This document shows, in pieces, positions 10,296-21,762 of a stretch of DNA of 64,000 nt. The position numbers and the translations under genes are program-made. The stretch comes from Linanthus parryae (taxonomy: Eukaryota > Streptophyta > Magnoliopsida > Ericales > Polemoniaceae): assembly GCA_023055425.1 (NCBI GenBank), contig JALGPY010000003.1:49833891-49897890 (forward strand). Direction: 5' to 3'. Within the stretch, counting starts at the first letter, position 1; each line of letters opens with the position of its first letter. The notes beneath the pieces are model-generated. The model worked only from the letters and a program-made list of their open reading frames with translations, was not told the origin of the DNA and searched no databases.

Positions 10296-10736
10296 TCAAG
10301 GTACCTCGTCAAACAGGTGAGGGTACTTCTTTCTCATATCATCCTCCGCTTCCCAAGTTGCCTCTTCAGTGATGTGATTTATCCATAAGACCTTTACAAT
10401 CTTGACACTCTTGTTGCGGGTGTTCCTTGTCTTGGTGTCTAGAATCTTGACAGGGTGTTCTTCATAACTCAAAGACGGGTCCAGTTCTACTGGTTCGGGA
10501 TCTAATACATGGGATGCATCAGGCACGTACTTCTTCAGCTGAGATACGTGGAATACATTGTAAACACGACCCAAATTCGATGGTAAATCCAATTGATAAG
10601 CCACTTCTCCGATCTTCTCTATAACATCATATGGTGCAATGAATTTCGGGCTCAACTTCCCTTTCTGATTGAACCTCATAACTCCTTTCGTAGGCGAAAC
10701 CTTAAGAAATGCTTTTTCTCCAATTTGAAATTCCAA
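10296..10736 (-). pseudogene. pol: Tekay-1 integrase C-terminus and chromodomain
   Basis: A 146-codon open stretch from the integrase tail (GEKAFLKVSPTKG, KLSPKFIAPYDVIEKIG, VFHVSQLKKYVPD) into a chromodomain (HPVKILDTKTRN ... VKVLWINHITEEATWEAEDDMRKKYPHLF). Chromodomains at this place define chromoviruses and are thought to steer integration to marked chromatin. The aromatic-cage positions of HP1-type domains are not obvious, as is usual for plant chromoviruses. It is separated from the rest of integrase by a stop (10737-10775), so it is a fragment, although the stretch itself is clean. Confidence 0.85.
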
Positions 10737-10775
10737 CGGTCTCCTTTGCTCATCAGCGTATGACTTCTATCTATC

Positions 10776-11845
10776 CTAGGCTGCTTTCATTCGCTGCTGG
10801 ATAAGTCTCACCTGATCTGTCATCTCTTCAATTAGTTGTGGACCAATCACTATTTTCTCGCTTATGTCGCTCCAACACAATGGTGTTCTACACTTTATTC
10901 CATACAACGCCTCGTGCGGTGCCATTCTGATACTGGCATGGTAACTGTTGTTGTAGGAGAATTCTATTAAAGGTAATCTATCAACCCATGAACCTTGAAA
11001 ATCCATAACACATGATCTTATCATATCTTCCAACGTTTGAATTGTCCTCTCGGTTTGTCCATCCGTAGCAGGGTGGAACGCCGTGCTAAATTTCAACTGA
11101 GTCCCCAACGCCTCCTGGAGTGCTTTCCAGAAGTGAGAAAGAAAGTTGGGATCTCTGCCGGAAACTATAGAGCTTGGTACTCCATGATACCTCACGATGT
11201 TCTTCATATAAACATCAGCTCTTTGTTCCATGTTCCATGTATCTTTCATCGGAATAAGCCTTGCTGTCTTGGTTAATCTGTCAACTACGAACCAAATCTA
11301 ATTTAGTCCATTCTTTGATGTCGGTAAAGCAGTCACGGAATCCACTGAAATCGAATCCCACTTCCAAAATGGGACGTCCAATGGTTGCACTAAACCTCCC
11401 ACTCTCTTATGTTCAAACTTCACCTTTTGACAAGTTAGACATTTTGCCACAAATTATGCTACTTCCTTTTTCATGTTTGGCCACCAAAACGTCTTCTTCA
11501 GATCCTTGTAGAGTTTGTCACCCCCTGGATGTACATAGTAGGGTGTGTTATGCGCCTCACGCATCAACTTCTCCTTAGTTTCCGTACACTTATGTGGTAC
11601 ACACATCTTCCCTTGTAACGAATACTTCCATCTTCATGGATCTTAAAATCCTTTGCTTGAACTTCTGCAATCTTCTTCTTTATCCTTTCCAGCTTCACAT
11701 CTCCTGGCTGGTTACTCCTTATTTCTTCTAAGACATATGGCACAACTGTCATATTCCCAAGGATATTATTCACTCCACCTTGTTCCACTACTTCGATTTC
11801 AAGCTTTCGGAACTCTCGGCATAGCCGATCTGGCAAAACTAGCAT
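10776..11845 (-). pseudogene. pol: Tekay-1 integrase zinc-binding and catalytic core (broken)
   Basis: Two open stretches, 11564-11845 (RNase H/integrase linker) and 10776-11249 (catalytic core end: [48 protein letters not shown]). The zinc finger and first catalytic Asp lie between them in other frames. In the second catalytic motif the usual S-D-R-D is S-G-R-D, so the catalytic Asp is replaced by Gly. Together with the stops this makes it inactive. Confidence 0.85.
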
Positions 11846-11969
11846 AGTATCCAGAGTATGGCTCGATTTTCGGCTTAACGCATCAGCTACTACGTTGCCT
11901 TCCCTTCGTGGTATTGGATACGCAAATCATAATCCTTTATGACCTCTAACGAACGTCTTTGCCTGTTGT

Positions 11970-12987
11970 TTAGCTCTTCTGCGTGAAGATGTACTTGAGA
12001 CTACTATGGTCCGTATATAATCTACACACAGATCCATATAAATGATGTCTCCATATCTTCAGTGCGAAGACTATTGCTGGAAGCTCTAAATCATGCGTAG
12101 CATAGTTCTCATCATGAGTTTTCAGTTGTCTTGAAGCATAGGCAATAACCCTCCTTTCTTGCATAAGCACGCACCCTAAAACCTTCTTCGACGCATCACT
12201 GTAAACATCGAACTCGCCAGAATCATTGGGTAAAGCTAGCACAGGTGCTGTAGTCAACTTTTCCTTCAATGTGTGGAATGCTTCTTCACACTCTTCGTTC
12301 CACCGATACTTTACCGTCTTTTTGGTTAGCGTAGTCAGCGGTCTAGCGATCTTCGGGAAATCTTTCAAGAAACACCTGTAATATCCTGCTAATCCCAGAA
12401 AACTTCTTACTTCGGACACATTCTTCGGAGTAGGCCAATCTTTTACTGCTGAAACCTTTCCTGGATCCACGGATATTCCTTCTTTGGAGATTATGTGACC
12501 CAAAAATGGAACATGCTTTAGCCAAAACTCACACTTCGAGAGTTTAGCATACAACATCTCATGTCTCAATGTCTCTAACACTTCCGTGAGATGTTCTTCG
12601 TGTTCTTCCTCGCTGTTTGAATAAACAAGGATGTCATCAATAAAGACAACGACGAAACGATCCCGAAACGTCCTCATAACACGATTCATTAGATCCATAA
12701 ATACTGATGGTGCATTGGTTAAACCAAAAGGCATAACCGTAAACTCATAGTGTCCATACCTCGTTCTAAAGGCTGTCTTCGGGATGTCCTTCTCGGCTAC
12801 CCAAAGCATACCCTAATCTCAAGTCTATCTTTGAGAAAACGCTCGCCCCTTGCAACTGATCGAACAAGTCGTCAATTCGGGGTAAAGGGTATTTGTTCTT
12901 GATCGTTGCGCTATTCAACTCTCTATAGTCAATGCACAACCTCAAGATTCCATCTTCTTCTTCACAAACAACACCGGTGCTCCCCAA
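11970..12987 (-). pseudogene. pol: Tekay-1 reverse transcriptase and RNase H (broken)
   Basis: Two overlapping open pieces (12766-12987 and 11970-12809) in different frames give the RT and RNase H. Seen: [30 protein letters not shown], the catalytic [11 protein letters not shown], then RNase H ([13 protein letters not shown] ... [22 protein letters not shown]). A small deletion near 12800 shifts the frame between the SGYNHLR-type motif and the following block, and a stop ends the second piece after FTQK. It aligns throughout with 61200-62220. Confidence 0.88.
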
Positions 12988-13976
12988 GGGGAAACACTCG
13001 GCCTTACGTAACCCTTTTGAAGTAGCTCTTGCAACTGATCCTTTAGTTCTTTCGACTCTACTGGTGCCATTCTGTACGGTGCCTTTGAGATTGGAGCTGT
13101 TCCAGGTGCTAAGTCCATAGTGAATTCAATCTCCCTTCTAGGTGGTATTCCTGGAATCTCGTCCGGGAATACATCGGGAAAATCCTTGACTATTGGTATC
13201 TCTTCCAACACATTCTCCTTCTTAGACACATCCTGAACATAACACAAATAAGCACTATTCCCCTTCTTCACTTGGTTGACTATGGTCAAAGCTAACACTA
13301 GTCGGATACATGGTTCTTTCGTGATACCACGGTAAGAAACCTTTTCTCCTTTTGGACCTTTGATCCTTATTTTCTGATCGTGGCAGTCTATAACTGCTCG
13401 ATATTTACCCAGCCAATCCATACCCAATATCACATCTATTCCTCCAAGATCAAACTGTATCAGGTTGGCTGGTAAGGTACTAGCCGAAATCTTAACTTCT
13501 ACTCCTTCAAAAATGGTGTCACATACTGTTACGTGACCGGTTGGGGTAGCTACGGGGATGGATATTCTAGACGGCTTATTGAGACTCAACTTTTCCACAA
13601 ATGATGATGAAATAAATGAATACGATGCTCCGTAATCAAATAGAGTAAATGCTGGTAGATCATGAACAAGAAATGTACCAGTGACTACTCCGTTTGCTGC
13701 TTCCGCTTCCGTCCTGCTCATGACAGCGATCCTTGCAACATTCCCGTTCTGCGTTGCGGTAGTTCCTGTCGTACCAGTCCCATTGGTGTTGGCATTAGCT
13801 GGAGCGTTGTTGTTCCTATTCCCGTTTTGAACTCCATTGTTCCTTCCATTACCCTGGTTGTTCGCCTGCTGCCTGCCATAATTGTTGCCTCCATTATTCT
13901 GGTTGTTGTAATTCCCATAGTTCCGATTTCCGCCCTGATTTTTGTTGTTGAACTGTCGGTTCCCTTGATAATTTCC
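12942..13976 (-). pseudogene. Tekay-1 protease region
   Basis: The frame 12942-13721 carries a retroviral-type protease (LFDYGASYSFIS ... [24 protein letters not shown]) followed by the RT approach ([20 protein letters not shown]). The active site reads D-Y-G instead of D-S/T-G, so the catalytic triplet is altered. The Asn/Gly-rich gag tail continues upstream in another frame (13718-14002). Confidence 0.82.
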
Positions 13977-14884
13977 TCACTGTTTACCTTGCTGGTTTCC
14001 ATTTGGTTTCAATCGGCACTCAAAAGCACGATGACCCTTCCTGCCGCAATTGTGGCAGTTGACAAGGTTTCCTTGGCAGTCCTTTCCTGAATGATTATGT
14101 TGACACTTCTTGCATATATAACGACGAGGTTGATCATCTCCATTATTCTGCTTGTTACCACGGTACTGGCCCTGGTTACTTCCTCCTTGGTTAGACTTAA
14201 ACCTCTTGTCCTGACTACCTTGGTTAATCCTACCCTGATTGTTGTCAAAACTCCGAGCGTTCTCAATCTTGCGCTTTCCACGCTTCTCATCTTGTGCTTC
14301 TTGAATACGCCAAATGGCTGCGGCTCTATCATAAGCTTCCTGGAGAGTATCGTACGTCCTGCACATCAAGTCTTTCTGCAGATGAAGTTTGAGACCAGAC
14401 ATGAACTTCCTAACTTTAGTCCCCTCGTCAGGCATCAGCTGACCTGCTAATCGGGATAGTTCCACGAACTTCTTGAAGTACTCGGTCACGGAACCGTTTC
14501 CTTGTGTCAGATTCACGAAGTCTATGTACTTTTGATCCTGGACATGATCCGGATAAAAGCGAGTGCATAGTGTAGTTTGAAGAGCCTCCCAATTGAAATT
14601 GGGTTGAACCAAAAAGTTCTGACGTGTGCTCCTCCACCATATATTAGCTTCGTTCTTCAGGTATAATTCCGCGCAAACAACCTTGCGGTACTCGGGGCAC
14701 TCAACTTGTTCTAGGACCTTATCCATTTCATCGATCCATTTTTCGAGCTCGACAGGGTCCTCATTGCCTGTAAAGTTCCTTGGCTTCATGCAGCCACTTT
14801 CTTTGCCCAGTTAGCGTTATTCTGCTCTCCCTGGTTTGCGTTCTGAGCCATTTGATAAAATTGCGCAAAGAATTGCTCCATGTT

Positions 14885-14924
<40 letters not shown>

Positions 14925-14990
14925 GTTTGGTGCTGCCATTGGTACTTGGCGATTTCTCCTGGTGTAGTATTGATGTGGTCTATCAGTCAT
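13977..14990 (-). pseudogene. gag: Tekay-1 gag (broken)
   Basis: The probable native start is the ATG at 14990 (MTDRPHQYY), the same as in Tekay-2. A length change in a CAA/AAC microsatellite (14885-14924) moves the frame from Asn to Gln repeats and into a TAA, and a small deletion near 14790 shifts it again. The main open part (14789-13977, 270 codons) has the Del-type gag core ([22 protein letters not shown], [14 protein letters not shown]) and two zinc knuckles (CKKCQHNHSGKDC, CX2CX3HX4C; CHNCGRKGHRAFEC, CX2CX4HX4C). A TGA then cuts it from protease. Confidence 0.87.
14885..14924. repeat. (TTG)n microsatellite in gag 5' end
   Basis: About 13 TTG units on the plus strand (CAA/AAC on the element strand). 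In Tekay-2 the same place has eight AAC codons (59270-59293). Confidence 0.9.
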
Positions 14991-15770
14991 AATCCCTACA
15001 CTATAGCCTATTGTATTACTTATAAAGTATCAAGAAGTAAAAACAATCATGCATATATGGCATGTAGTGCACAATTAAACAAGTAATGTCACGCCTTGAT
15101 CATCATTTAAATCAATTACACATGCATTTCCACATAGGTTGATCACGTCTCAACTTTTCATCTTCTTCAAAAATTGGAAAAAGGGTCAATTGGACAAGAA
15201 AAAATTATGAATTTTGGTGTGCAACAACCTCTCTAAGCCTACTTTCATAATCAAGAAGAATCAACTCAAAATCAATTGTATAACTCAAGATACACAGGAA
15301 ATACTACAACTGTTGTCACAGCCCACCAGAACAGAAACTTTGACTTTGAAAAGCCTTAAACTGAAACTCAAGAAGAATCAACTCCAAAATTAAATATGTC
15401 TGCTACAACAAAAACTCACTGCTGCGCAGAATCAACAACACCGAAGATCATAGTTTTCGCGTTCCAACTCCATGAACACTTTCTATGCACTTAATCAATG
15501 TTAACAAAACGTAACACAACCTTAATCTATCAAATCATACTCCAAAATTAGAAAGCTAAATTTATTAAACTCCCCAAATTGGGTCCTCAAAGCATAAACA
15601 TTATTCTTCCCCTAAAGAAAAACGCTAATAGTTTAACTCTAGCCCAAAGTGACTATTTAAAAATCGTTCCAAAAACTTCAAAGTATTGCTTGGCATCATA
15701 GCCTTATTCAAACCAATAATAAAACTCAAAATGCATCAAGTCTAGGAAATCTAAAGAATTCTAACAAGCT
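14991..15770. other. Tekay-1 spacer between extra frame and gag
   Basis: No gene seen. It aligns with 58179-59206 of Tekay-2, so it is a conserved non-coding part of the element. Confidence 0.6.
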
Positions 15771-15864
15771 CAATCCTCGTCTTCATCGCTTTCATCCAAC
15801 TCATCATCTTCATCGGAATCATATTCGTGCTCTTCACATTCACTCGGGTCTTCTTCGCTTTCTT

Positions 15865-16398
15865 CTACTCCATGGGATCTTCCTCAATGCCGGGGTATTC
15901 ATCGACATCTTTCATTGGATCCTCTTCGACTTCCTCATCGTCACTAGAGTCTATAATGATCACCACTTCGTCATCACTAGAGCTTATGTAGATCACGTCT
16001 TCTTCATCACTGGACTCTATTTCAATAACTGTATAACTTTGCCACTTAAGATGAGTCTCCATCAACAGTTTGCATATAAAATCTGCACTTACCGTCCATT
16101 CACCTTGGCAGCGATAATCCCTATCATTCAGAAGATTGAACCTGCCCATAATGTTGCTATACTTAGTAATAATTTCTCCAAACATGGGTCTCATAGGTAA
16201 TGCCTTCACCATACAGTAGGCCTGAAAAGATGGATTCCTATACCGAGGAAAATCTAAGGCATGTAACCTATCCTCACAATACTGAACCACGCGGTCACGA
16301 AAATCTGGAAATTCTTCACCTTCGACCCAACGTGTCACAACAGGGTGCTTCTCAACTGGCATCACACGCTTCCTTGTTGTATGCTTAGTTCTAGCCAT
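15865..16398 (-). CDS. Tekay-1 extra frame: H3-tail-like N-terminus, SIM-like repeats, acidic C-terminus (C-terminally truncated)
   Basis: A 177-codon frame between the primer site and gag, homologous to 57555-58178. The N-terminus is MARTKHTTRKRVMPVEKH; after Met removal 7 of the first 9 residues equal histone H3 (A-R-T-K-.-T-.-R-K). A globular-looking middle follows (residues about 20-120; no known domain recognised). Then come three hydrophobic-acidic motifs of SUMO-interaction type: VIEIESSDEED, VIYISSSDDE and VIIIDSSDDEE. One missing base near 15866, relative to Tekay-2, creates TAG and removes the last 30 or so acidic residues, whose codons remain down to about 15771. The ATG directly follows a TTCCTATTGTAG run that looks like a splice acceptor. 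No family name was recognised; an accessory protein is inferred. Confidence 0.75.
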   Translation of the reverse strand: MARTKHTTRKRVMPVEKHPVVTRWVEGEEFPDFRDRVVQYCEDRLHALDFPRYRNPSFQAYCMVKALPMRPMFGEIITKYSNIMGRFNLLNDRDYRCQGEWTVSADFICKLLMETHLKWQSYTVIEIESSDEEDVIYISSSDDEVVIIIDSSDDEEVEEDPMKDVDEYPGIEEDPME

Positions 16399-16854
16399 CT
16401 ACAATAGGAAACAACTTAATAAATCTCTAATTTCACAAGGTATATATCGTAACCAAAATAACTACTCTTCGCAAACTAATAATTATTCCCAAGACTCCAA
16501 ATTGATAATCACAAGACTCTTGAAGAAAATTTTCCAACAAAACACTTCAAAAATTTTGGGTAATATCAACCCGACATCACCCCCATATTTTGATCATCTA
16601 AACAGTAGGCTTCCAACCCGACTTCCCATGAAACGCCTCAATAATCCGATCTCTTAGTATCTTGGATAGGCTAAGACTCTTAGTTAGGAATGGGAGGGTG
16701 GAAATACTTGCTTTCTATCCTATTTTCTAAACATTTACACATAATAGTCCTATCCATACTACCCAAATTCCCACGGCTTGTCAAATTTTAGTTATTTTTT
16801 GCCTATATTCATTTTAGTTATCTAACAAATTTCGATTTCCTTTTTGGAATGCCC

Positions 16855-16866
16855 GCTCTGATACCA
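16855..16866 (-). other. Tekay-1 primer-binding site, initiator tRNA-Met
   Basis: Minus strand TGGTATCAGAGC, the standard plant PBS complementary to tRNA-iMet, two bases inside the 5' LTR end. Confidence 0.95.
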
Positions 16867-16868
16867 CC

Positions 16869-19198
16869 TGTAAAATCCCCAAATGGCCCAAGCCGGAGGC
16901 CCGGGGATGTCACTCCGTACCCGAGATTAAACCCGGATACAAGGATATTTTATAACATGGTTCTCAAGCAAAAACATCCACAATAATAATTAAAATTAAT
17001 TAAAACCAATTGAATCTATCCATTATTACAAACCAAATCATTCTTGCCTCAAACCGGGCATAAACAAACTAAAGTGTTTAAAATACTAAAGAGTTCAAAT
17101 TTGAAATAAAAATACTAGTGACCCAAATGATACGCGTCCCCTTCTACGGCAGATAACCATCCTCTAAACCTGTGGTGCGGAATCAGAAAGAAACACCACA
17201 ATACAAAATCAGCATGAAATACTGGTAAATAAACACCCAAACATGTAAAATGATGATGGGATGGTTATAAAAAAAGCTCATATACAAGTAAGAGTTTTTC
17301 TCAAACACAGCGGTAATAAAGTTGACTCTTGTAATAAAACATAAGAGTTCCCAATTCCATAATATTTCCAACCAATTCCATAATCATTAGGAAATCCGAA
17401 ATCCATCATTAACTCTTTTCCATTAACAAAAATCAAAATCCATCATTATTAATTCGTAGTGACGGGGGAAACCAAACCATCTCGCAAGCATCCAAAACCT
17501 TAAGTGTCGACACCCTCCAAAGACTCTAGCGGCCAGAGGAGTGAGTACAGGGAGCTATCCGGGGACTTGCAACCGGATTAAATAAAAATGAATTGAAACG
17601 GAAGACCGTGATCAAACCGTCCAATGCCAATAGTAACCAATAATAAATGTCCCCGCACAACTATTCCACTTTACGTATTAATTCATTATTATTATCATGG
17701 TGATATTTTCACGAAAGAAATTTATCAAGTAAAAATAACATATTGAATGTCACATCACATAAACACATTTTGAGACTTAAAGAAATACAAGAATTCATTT
17801 GACACGAAGGAGTTAAGCACACTAAGATTGGCATGTTCACTTACCTCAAAGCAAAATCCAACTATCGTATTCAATCAAAGCACTCTACGTACTCGTCGTC
17901 GACAAACTCGTCACCTACACGTAACAATATTCTAATTAAACAAATATTCTAGCAATACACTTGCTATACTAGCTAAATGAATATGATAGTCAATGGTTTA
18001 GGGTTCTAACACCAACCCAACATCCTACTAAATTCATACTTCAAAACCAAACCCAAAACCTTATTCCAAAATCCTATAACCTAAAGCATACATAACCTAT
18101 CATAACTCCACCAATTTATTACTCCAGTTTCCCAAACATATCATGGCTCAAAAACAGTTCCACTAGATTCAAAACATTCAAAATAATAAGTTTAGCCTCA
18201 AGCGGATCTTAATTTCGATTCCTGAATCAAAAGATATGCTCGTTTCAAATTTCCAATTCCACTCAAAATACCCATACGGGAATTATCAATTTCCATGAAA
18301 CTTTTCTCCCAAGCATCTAGTTCATCCTATATTCATACTAAACCTAATATAACATGATTAACCATATCAAATCAGATTGTTATCCACATACTATGATCAT
18401 CCAATCACCCAAATTGCTTAATCAAACTTCTCCTCCAAACTAAGGTTTTTCCCATCACCCATGAACATGATAACCCTAAAACTTGATTATCAACCCCACG
18501 AATCCATGAACAATGATCCTAACAATATCAAACTGAAAATTAAAGATTACATGCAACATACATGAATCATGAACAAGTGATCAAGAGAACAAGAGATCAA
18601 CAAGAGAAAAGAAAAGAAGAAACAAAACTAGCTCAAACCCGCCGACATGGAGGCCGGACGGGAAGAGAGAGAGACGGACGGAGAGAGAGAGAAAGAAAGA
18701 GAGAAATAAAAGAAAATAGAAAGAGAGAAAGAAAGAAAAAGAAAAGAGAGAGAGAGATTACCTGATCGGAGGAAGAGAGGACGACGGCGGTGGCGGTGGT
18801 TGTTGCCGTCGGGTAGGGAGAGAGAGAGAGAGCCGAGAGAGTGAGAGAGAGTGTTCTGGTGAGAGAGGGAGATACGTGAGAGAGATAGAGAGAAATAGGG
18901 AGAGTGAGGATTTTATGAGAGTTGGAAAGAATCATTTTCATAAGTATGAAACCCTCTAGAATTAGGAAACTTTACGTAGGAAGAAAAATTGGGTCAAATA
19001 CACTTTTTCCCCTTTAGTTTTGCCAAAAGGAAACTACCTCCCCCAAACTCAAGTAAAAGATACTAAAACTCTTGGATTAAAGTCACAAAGACCCCCAAAC
19101 TCTCGTAATCATTATAATTAACTCTCGACAATTAAATCAACTCCCCACACTTATAATAATATCACAAAATACCTATAGTCACAAAACGGGGTATTTCA
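16869..19198 (-). repeat. Tekay-1 5' LTR (right copy), 2330 bp
   Basis: Plus strand starts TGTAAAATCCCC and ends GGGGTATTTCA. Homologous to 7700-10035. On the element strand, AG/GTAAGTGAAC near 17840 is a good splice-donor match, shared with Tekay-2 (56191). Confidence 0.93.
18650..18915. repeat. GA/CT-rich tract in right LTR
   Basis: Counterpart of 9490-9745. It gives a long low-complexity reading frame rich in Lys, Arg and Glu, which is not a gene. Confidence 0.8.
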
Positions 19199-20563
19199 TC
19201 TGATCTAAACAAAAACATATAGATTGATAAAACTTCTGGATCTGAATAGAGATATAGATCTAGAAACAAATTCAATATAAACCACGAATCTAACTCGATG
19301 TTTAGATTATGAAACAAACTTCTAATCTAAAGAGAAGTAACATAGAAAGAGATAATCAAACATGGTTCTGATGCTGCATTAGAACACACAAAAGGAATCA
19401 ACAGTGAGTTGAAGCTTGAACTGAACGATAAACCTTAGAGGGTTATCTCTGGATGACGGCACAAAAAGGGGACGACTTTTCTCCTTGGTCGAAACCCTAG
19501 GCTGGGGAGAAATTCTCTCTCTATCTCCATCTCGCTCTCTATCTTTTTCTCTCACATGTGTGTGTGGTGTAGAGATTTCTCACAGCTTGGTTTTCTTAGC
19601 ACCATATAGCTCAATTCATTAAAATATATTACTTGATTCGCAATCAAGAGAGAATATTAAAAATATTTGATATCAATTTACCAAAAACTATTCTTTATTA
19701 ATTAAGAAAGAATTTTATAATTAACAACATATTTCCATAGTATAAATCATATATATTAATATTAGAAAAAATATTTTTCATTAAAAAGATATCACTATAT
19801 ATTATTTGACTTATATCATACGTCCAATTTACTTTAATTAGAAAACTAATTATATAAGTAAAAGAAGTTAAATAGGAAAATACTTCTGAATAAAATATGA
19901 TATAAATCTCAATATTACAATCTTATCAAAATAAGTTCTTAACTCCTATTAAAATCTCTCTTATGGAAGATAAAGATTAACATCTTAGAAAATCTAGAAC
20001 GAAGAATTTCTGACTAATTGAACATCCAAAACAGCTAGAGATTAAGTCCAGAGAGATGAGGAGGCTAACCCTAGGCATCTCACACTAGCACACAATCCTA
20101 GGGTTTCATGCCAAGTAGTGTGGGCTTGCTAGGGTGGCGGCCCACTCGCCACAGCTCTATCTCTTTGCAGTTTTGTCAGTTTATTCCCGGGATTCTGGAC
20201 TGATGCTAAAGGAATACTCATAACTTTTGAATAAGACATGATACTATGAGGAGAAACCATATGAATGAATAAATGATCTTAAACTTGCTTAACTGAATTC
20301 AAGACATGTGAATTACCTGCAAGATTCAGGTTATCATCACAAATATATCTAAATAAGAGTCCTTAGATCATTTATATAATACCTATACATCAATCTACAT
20401 TATCAGATATACTTGACTCATAATTGACAAGCAGTTGGAAACAATAATAATGACACATCATGTTTCAGACAAGCTTTCATAAACAGTCAGATCAACACAA
20501 GCTGACACTGCTTGTTTCAATCTCCCCATTTGTCAATTCAAGGACAAAAACTCTTTTGAATTT
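19199..20563. other. Non-coding right half of the unit split by Tekay-1
   Basis: No coding domain. Near 19369 ATGGTTCTGATGC resembles a mutated iMet primer site in minus orientation, followed by CT-rich then AT-rich sequence. CAATCTCCCCATTTGTCAA near 20519 resembles, inverted, a copia polypurine region (GGGGAGATT). It may be an old minus-strand copia LTR; this is weak. Confidence 0.35.
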
Positions 20564-21139
20564 TGTGCGCAAGGAAATCCTTCGGAGATATTCAAGTGTG
20601 CACCTCAAGTAGGGAATGAGAAGACAGAGAGATGTAGGGTGTGTGTAGGGAGAGGGTAAGAAGTTGCAACTGATAGAGAGAGATAACTTAATAGCTAGTG
20701 TAGAACCAGAGATCAACTAGTGTCGCAACGTAGGGCTAACGATCCTATATATAGTGGGGAAGTGACCGTTGTGAGGGGGTTAGTGCACCATAAATGGCGG
20801 CTTAATGCTAGCCCTCGTAACGGCACATTTGACCGTGTATATAGGAACCGTTAGGCACCTGACCGTACATACCGAAGACCGTTATGAGGTCAAGCCGAGT
20901 TTATAGGACTTGGCCATTAGGTATCTCAAAGCAGTTACAAAGGGTCGCGCGCGAGCTTGGTTGTCGCACGCGCGCGACGGGCCTTACCCTAGCCTCAAAA
21001 CCACTAAGTCCCTACAAGTCCCGTGTTGGTACGCGAGGGCCCTGTCTCGCAGCCCCCACGTGGACAAGCATAGGTAGTTGTCCGCTGTGCATGGAGCACA
21101 GCTGGGTGTGCTGGATGGATGCCATGTGGCTGTGATCCG
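20564..21139 (-). repeat. Tat-2 3' LTR
   Basis: Begins TGTGCGCAAGG on the plus strand and is shared with 33538-34113 up to GTGATCCG, after which the two copies diverge at once. TATA run at 20746-20753; G-box CACGTG at 21057-21062. Confidence 0.88.
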
Positions 21140-21762
21140 CCCCCTTTTACGCGAATGTCACGCACGCGTCTGTTGTGCAGTCACGTAAAATCAGTCGTGC
21201 GTGGGTTCCACGCAGATTCTTTGAATTTTAAATTCTGATTCAAATCCCTAGCCCCCAGTCATAGCCATGATTGCCTAGGGTTTAGAAGCTTCGTTTGATC
21301 TCTGACGAAGCGTGGCCACTGTGAAGCTAATAAGACGCCATCCACGATGTTTTGCCTATTTTCGAGGCAAGAATAACTCAGAAGGATTTGATGGGTCGCC
21401 AATCTCGCCGGATACCGAAGGGTTTTCTGACTCAGCAGATATCATCATTCGTGAACTTTCGATCTGAAGGCTATTTAAACCCTTTGCTTTCTCCAATTAG
21501 AACTTTTCCATTGTTGTTGCTTCCAAGTTCGTATGCATCGGAGAGAGGATCCCCAACAAGAAGCCGAAACTTTCGACCAAGTTCTTGATCATATTGTCGA
21601 CACCTTCTCCCAAGCGATCCAAGCTATCAATCGTCAACAAAGTGATTGTCTACCAACTTTTTGAAACTTTGTGGTCGAGTTCTGTATATACTCCTCTCCC
21701 CCCTTTTTCCTTCCTCTTTTATGCCGTTGATTTGTAATCTGTTATTTTATGCCCACAGTAAT
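21140..21762. other. Tat-2 internal spacer, antisense gene upstream region
   Basis: No coding domain. It ends in a CT-rich leader-like stretch (21640-21725) just before the plus-strand gene's first ATG, and so may hold that gene's promoter and 5' leader. Confidence 0.45.

Larger units (their letters stand above)
7700..19198 (-). mobile_element. Tekay-1: Ty3/gypsy chromovirus, Tekay (Del) clade, structurally complete
   Basis: About 11.5 kb with LTRs at 7700-10035 and 16869-19198, both TG...CA on the element strand. The flanks are GCTGA on the left (7695-7699) and TCTGA on the right (19199-19203), a 5-bp target duplication with one mismatch. The primer site matches initiator tRNA-Met and a polypurine tract abuts the 3' LTR. 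Order on the minus strand: extra frame (H3-tail-like), gag, protease, RT, RNase H, integrase, chromodomain. Gag-pol is broken in many places. The first 100 or so bases of the two LTRs already differ at about six positions, so the insertion is not recent. Confidence 0.92.

Noticed and set aside
18562..18765. Lys/Arg/Glu-rich reading frame
   Set aside because: It is the GA-repeat tract of the Tekay LTR read as codons; no homologue logic and present at different lengths in the other LTRs.
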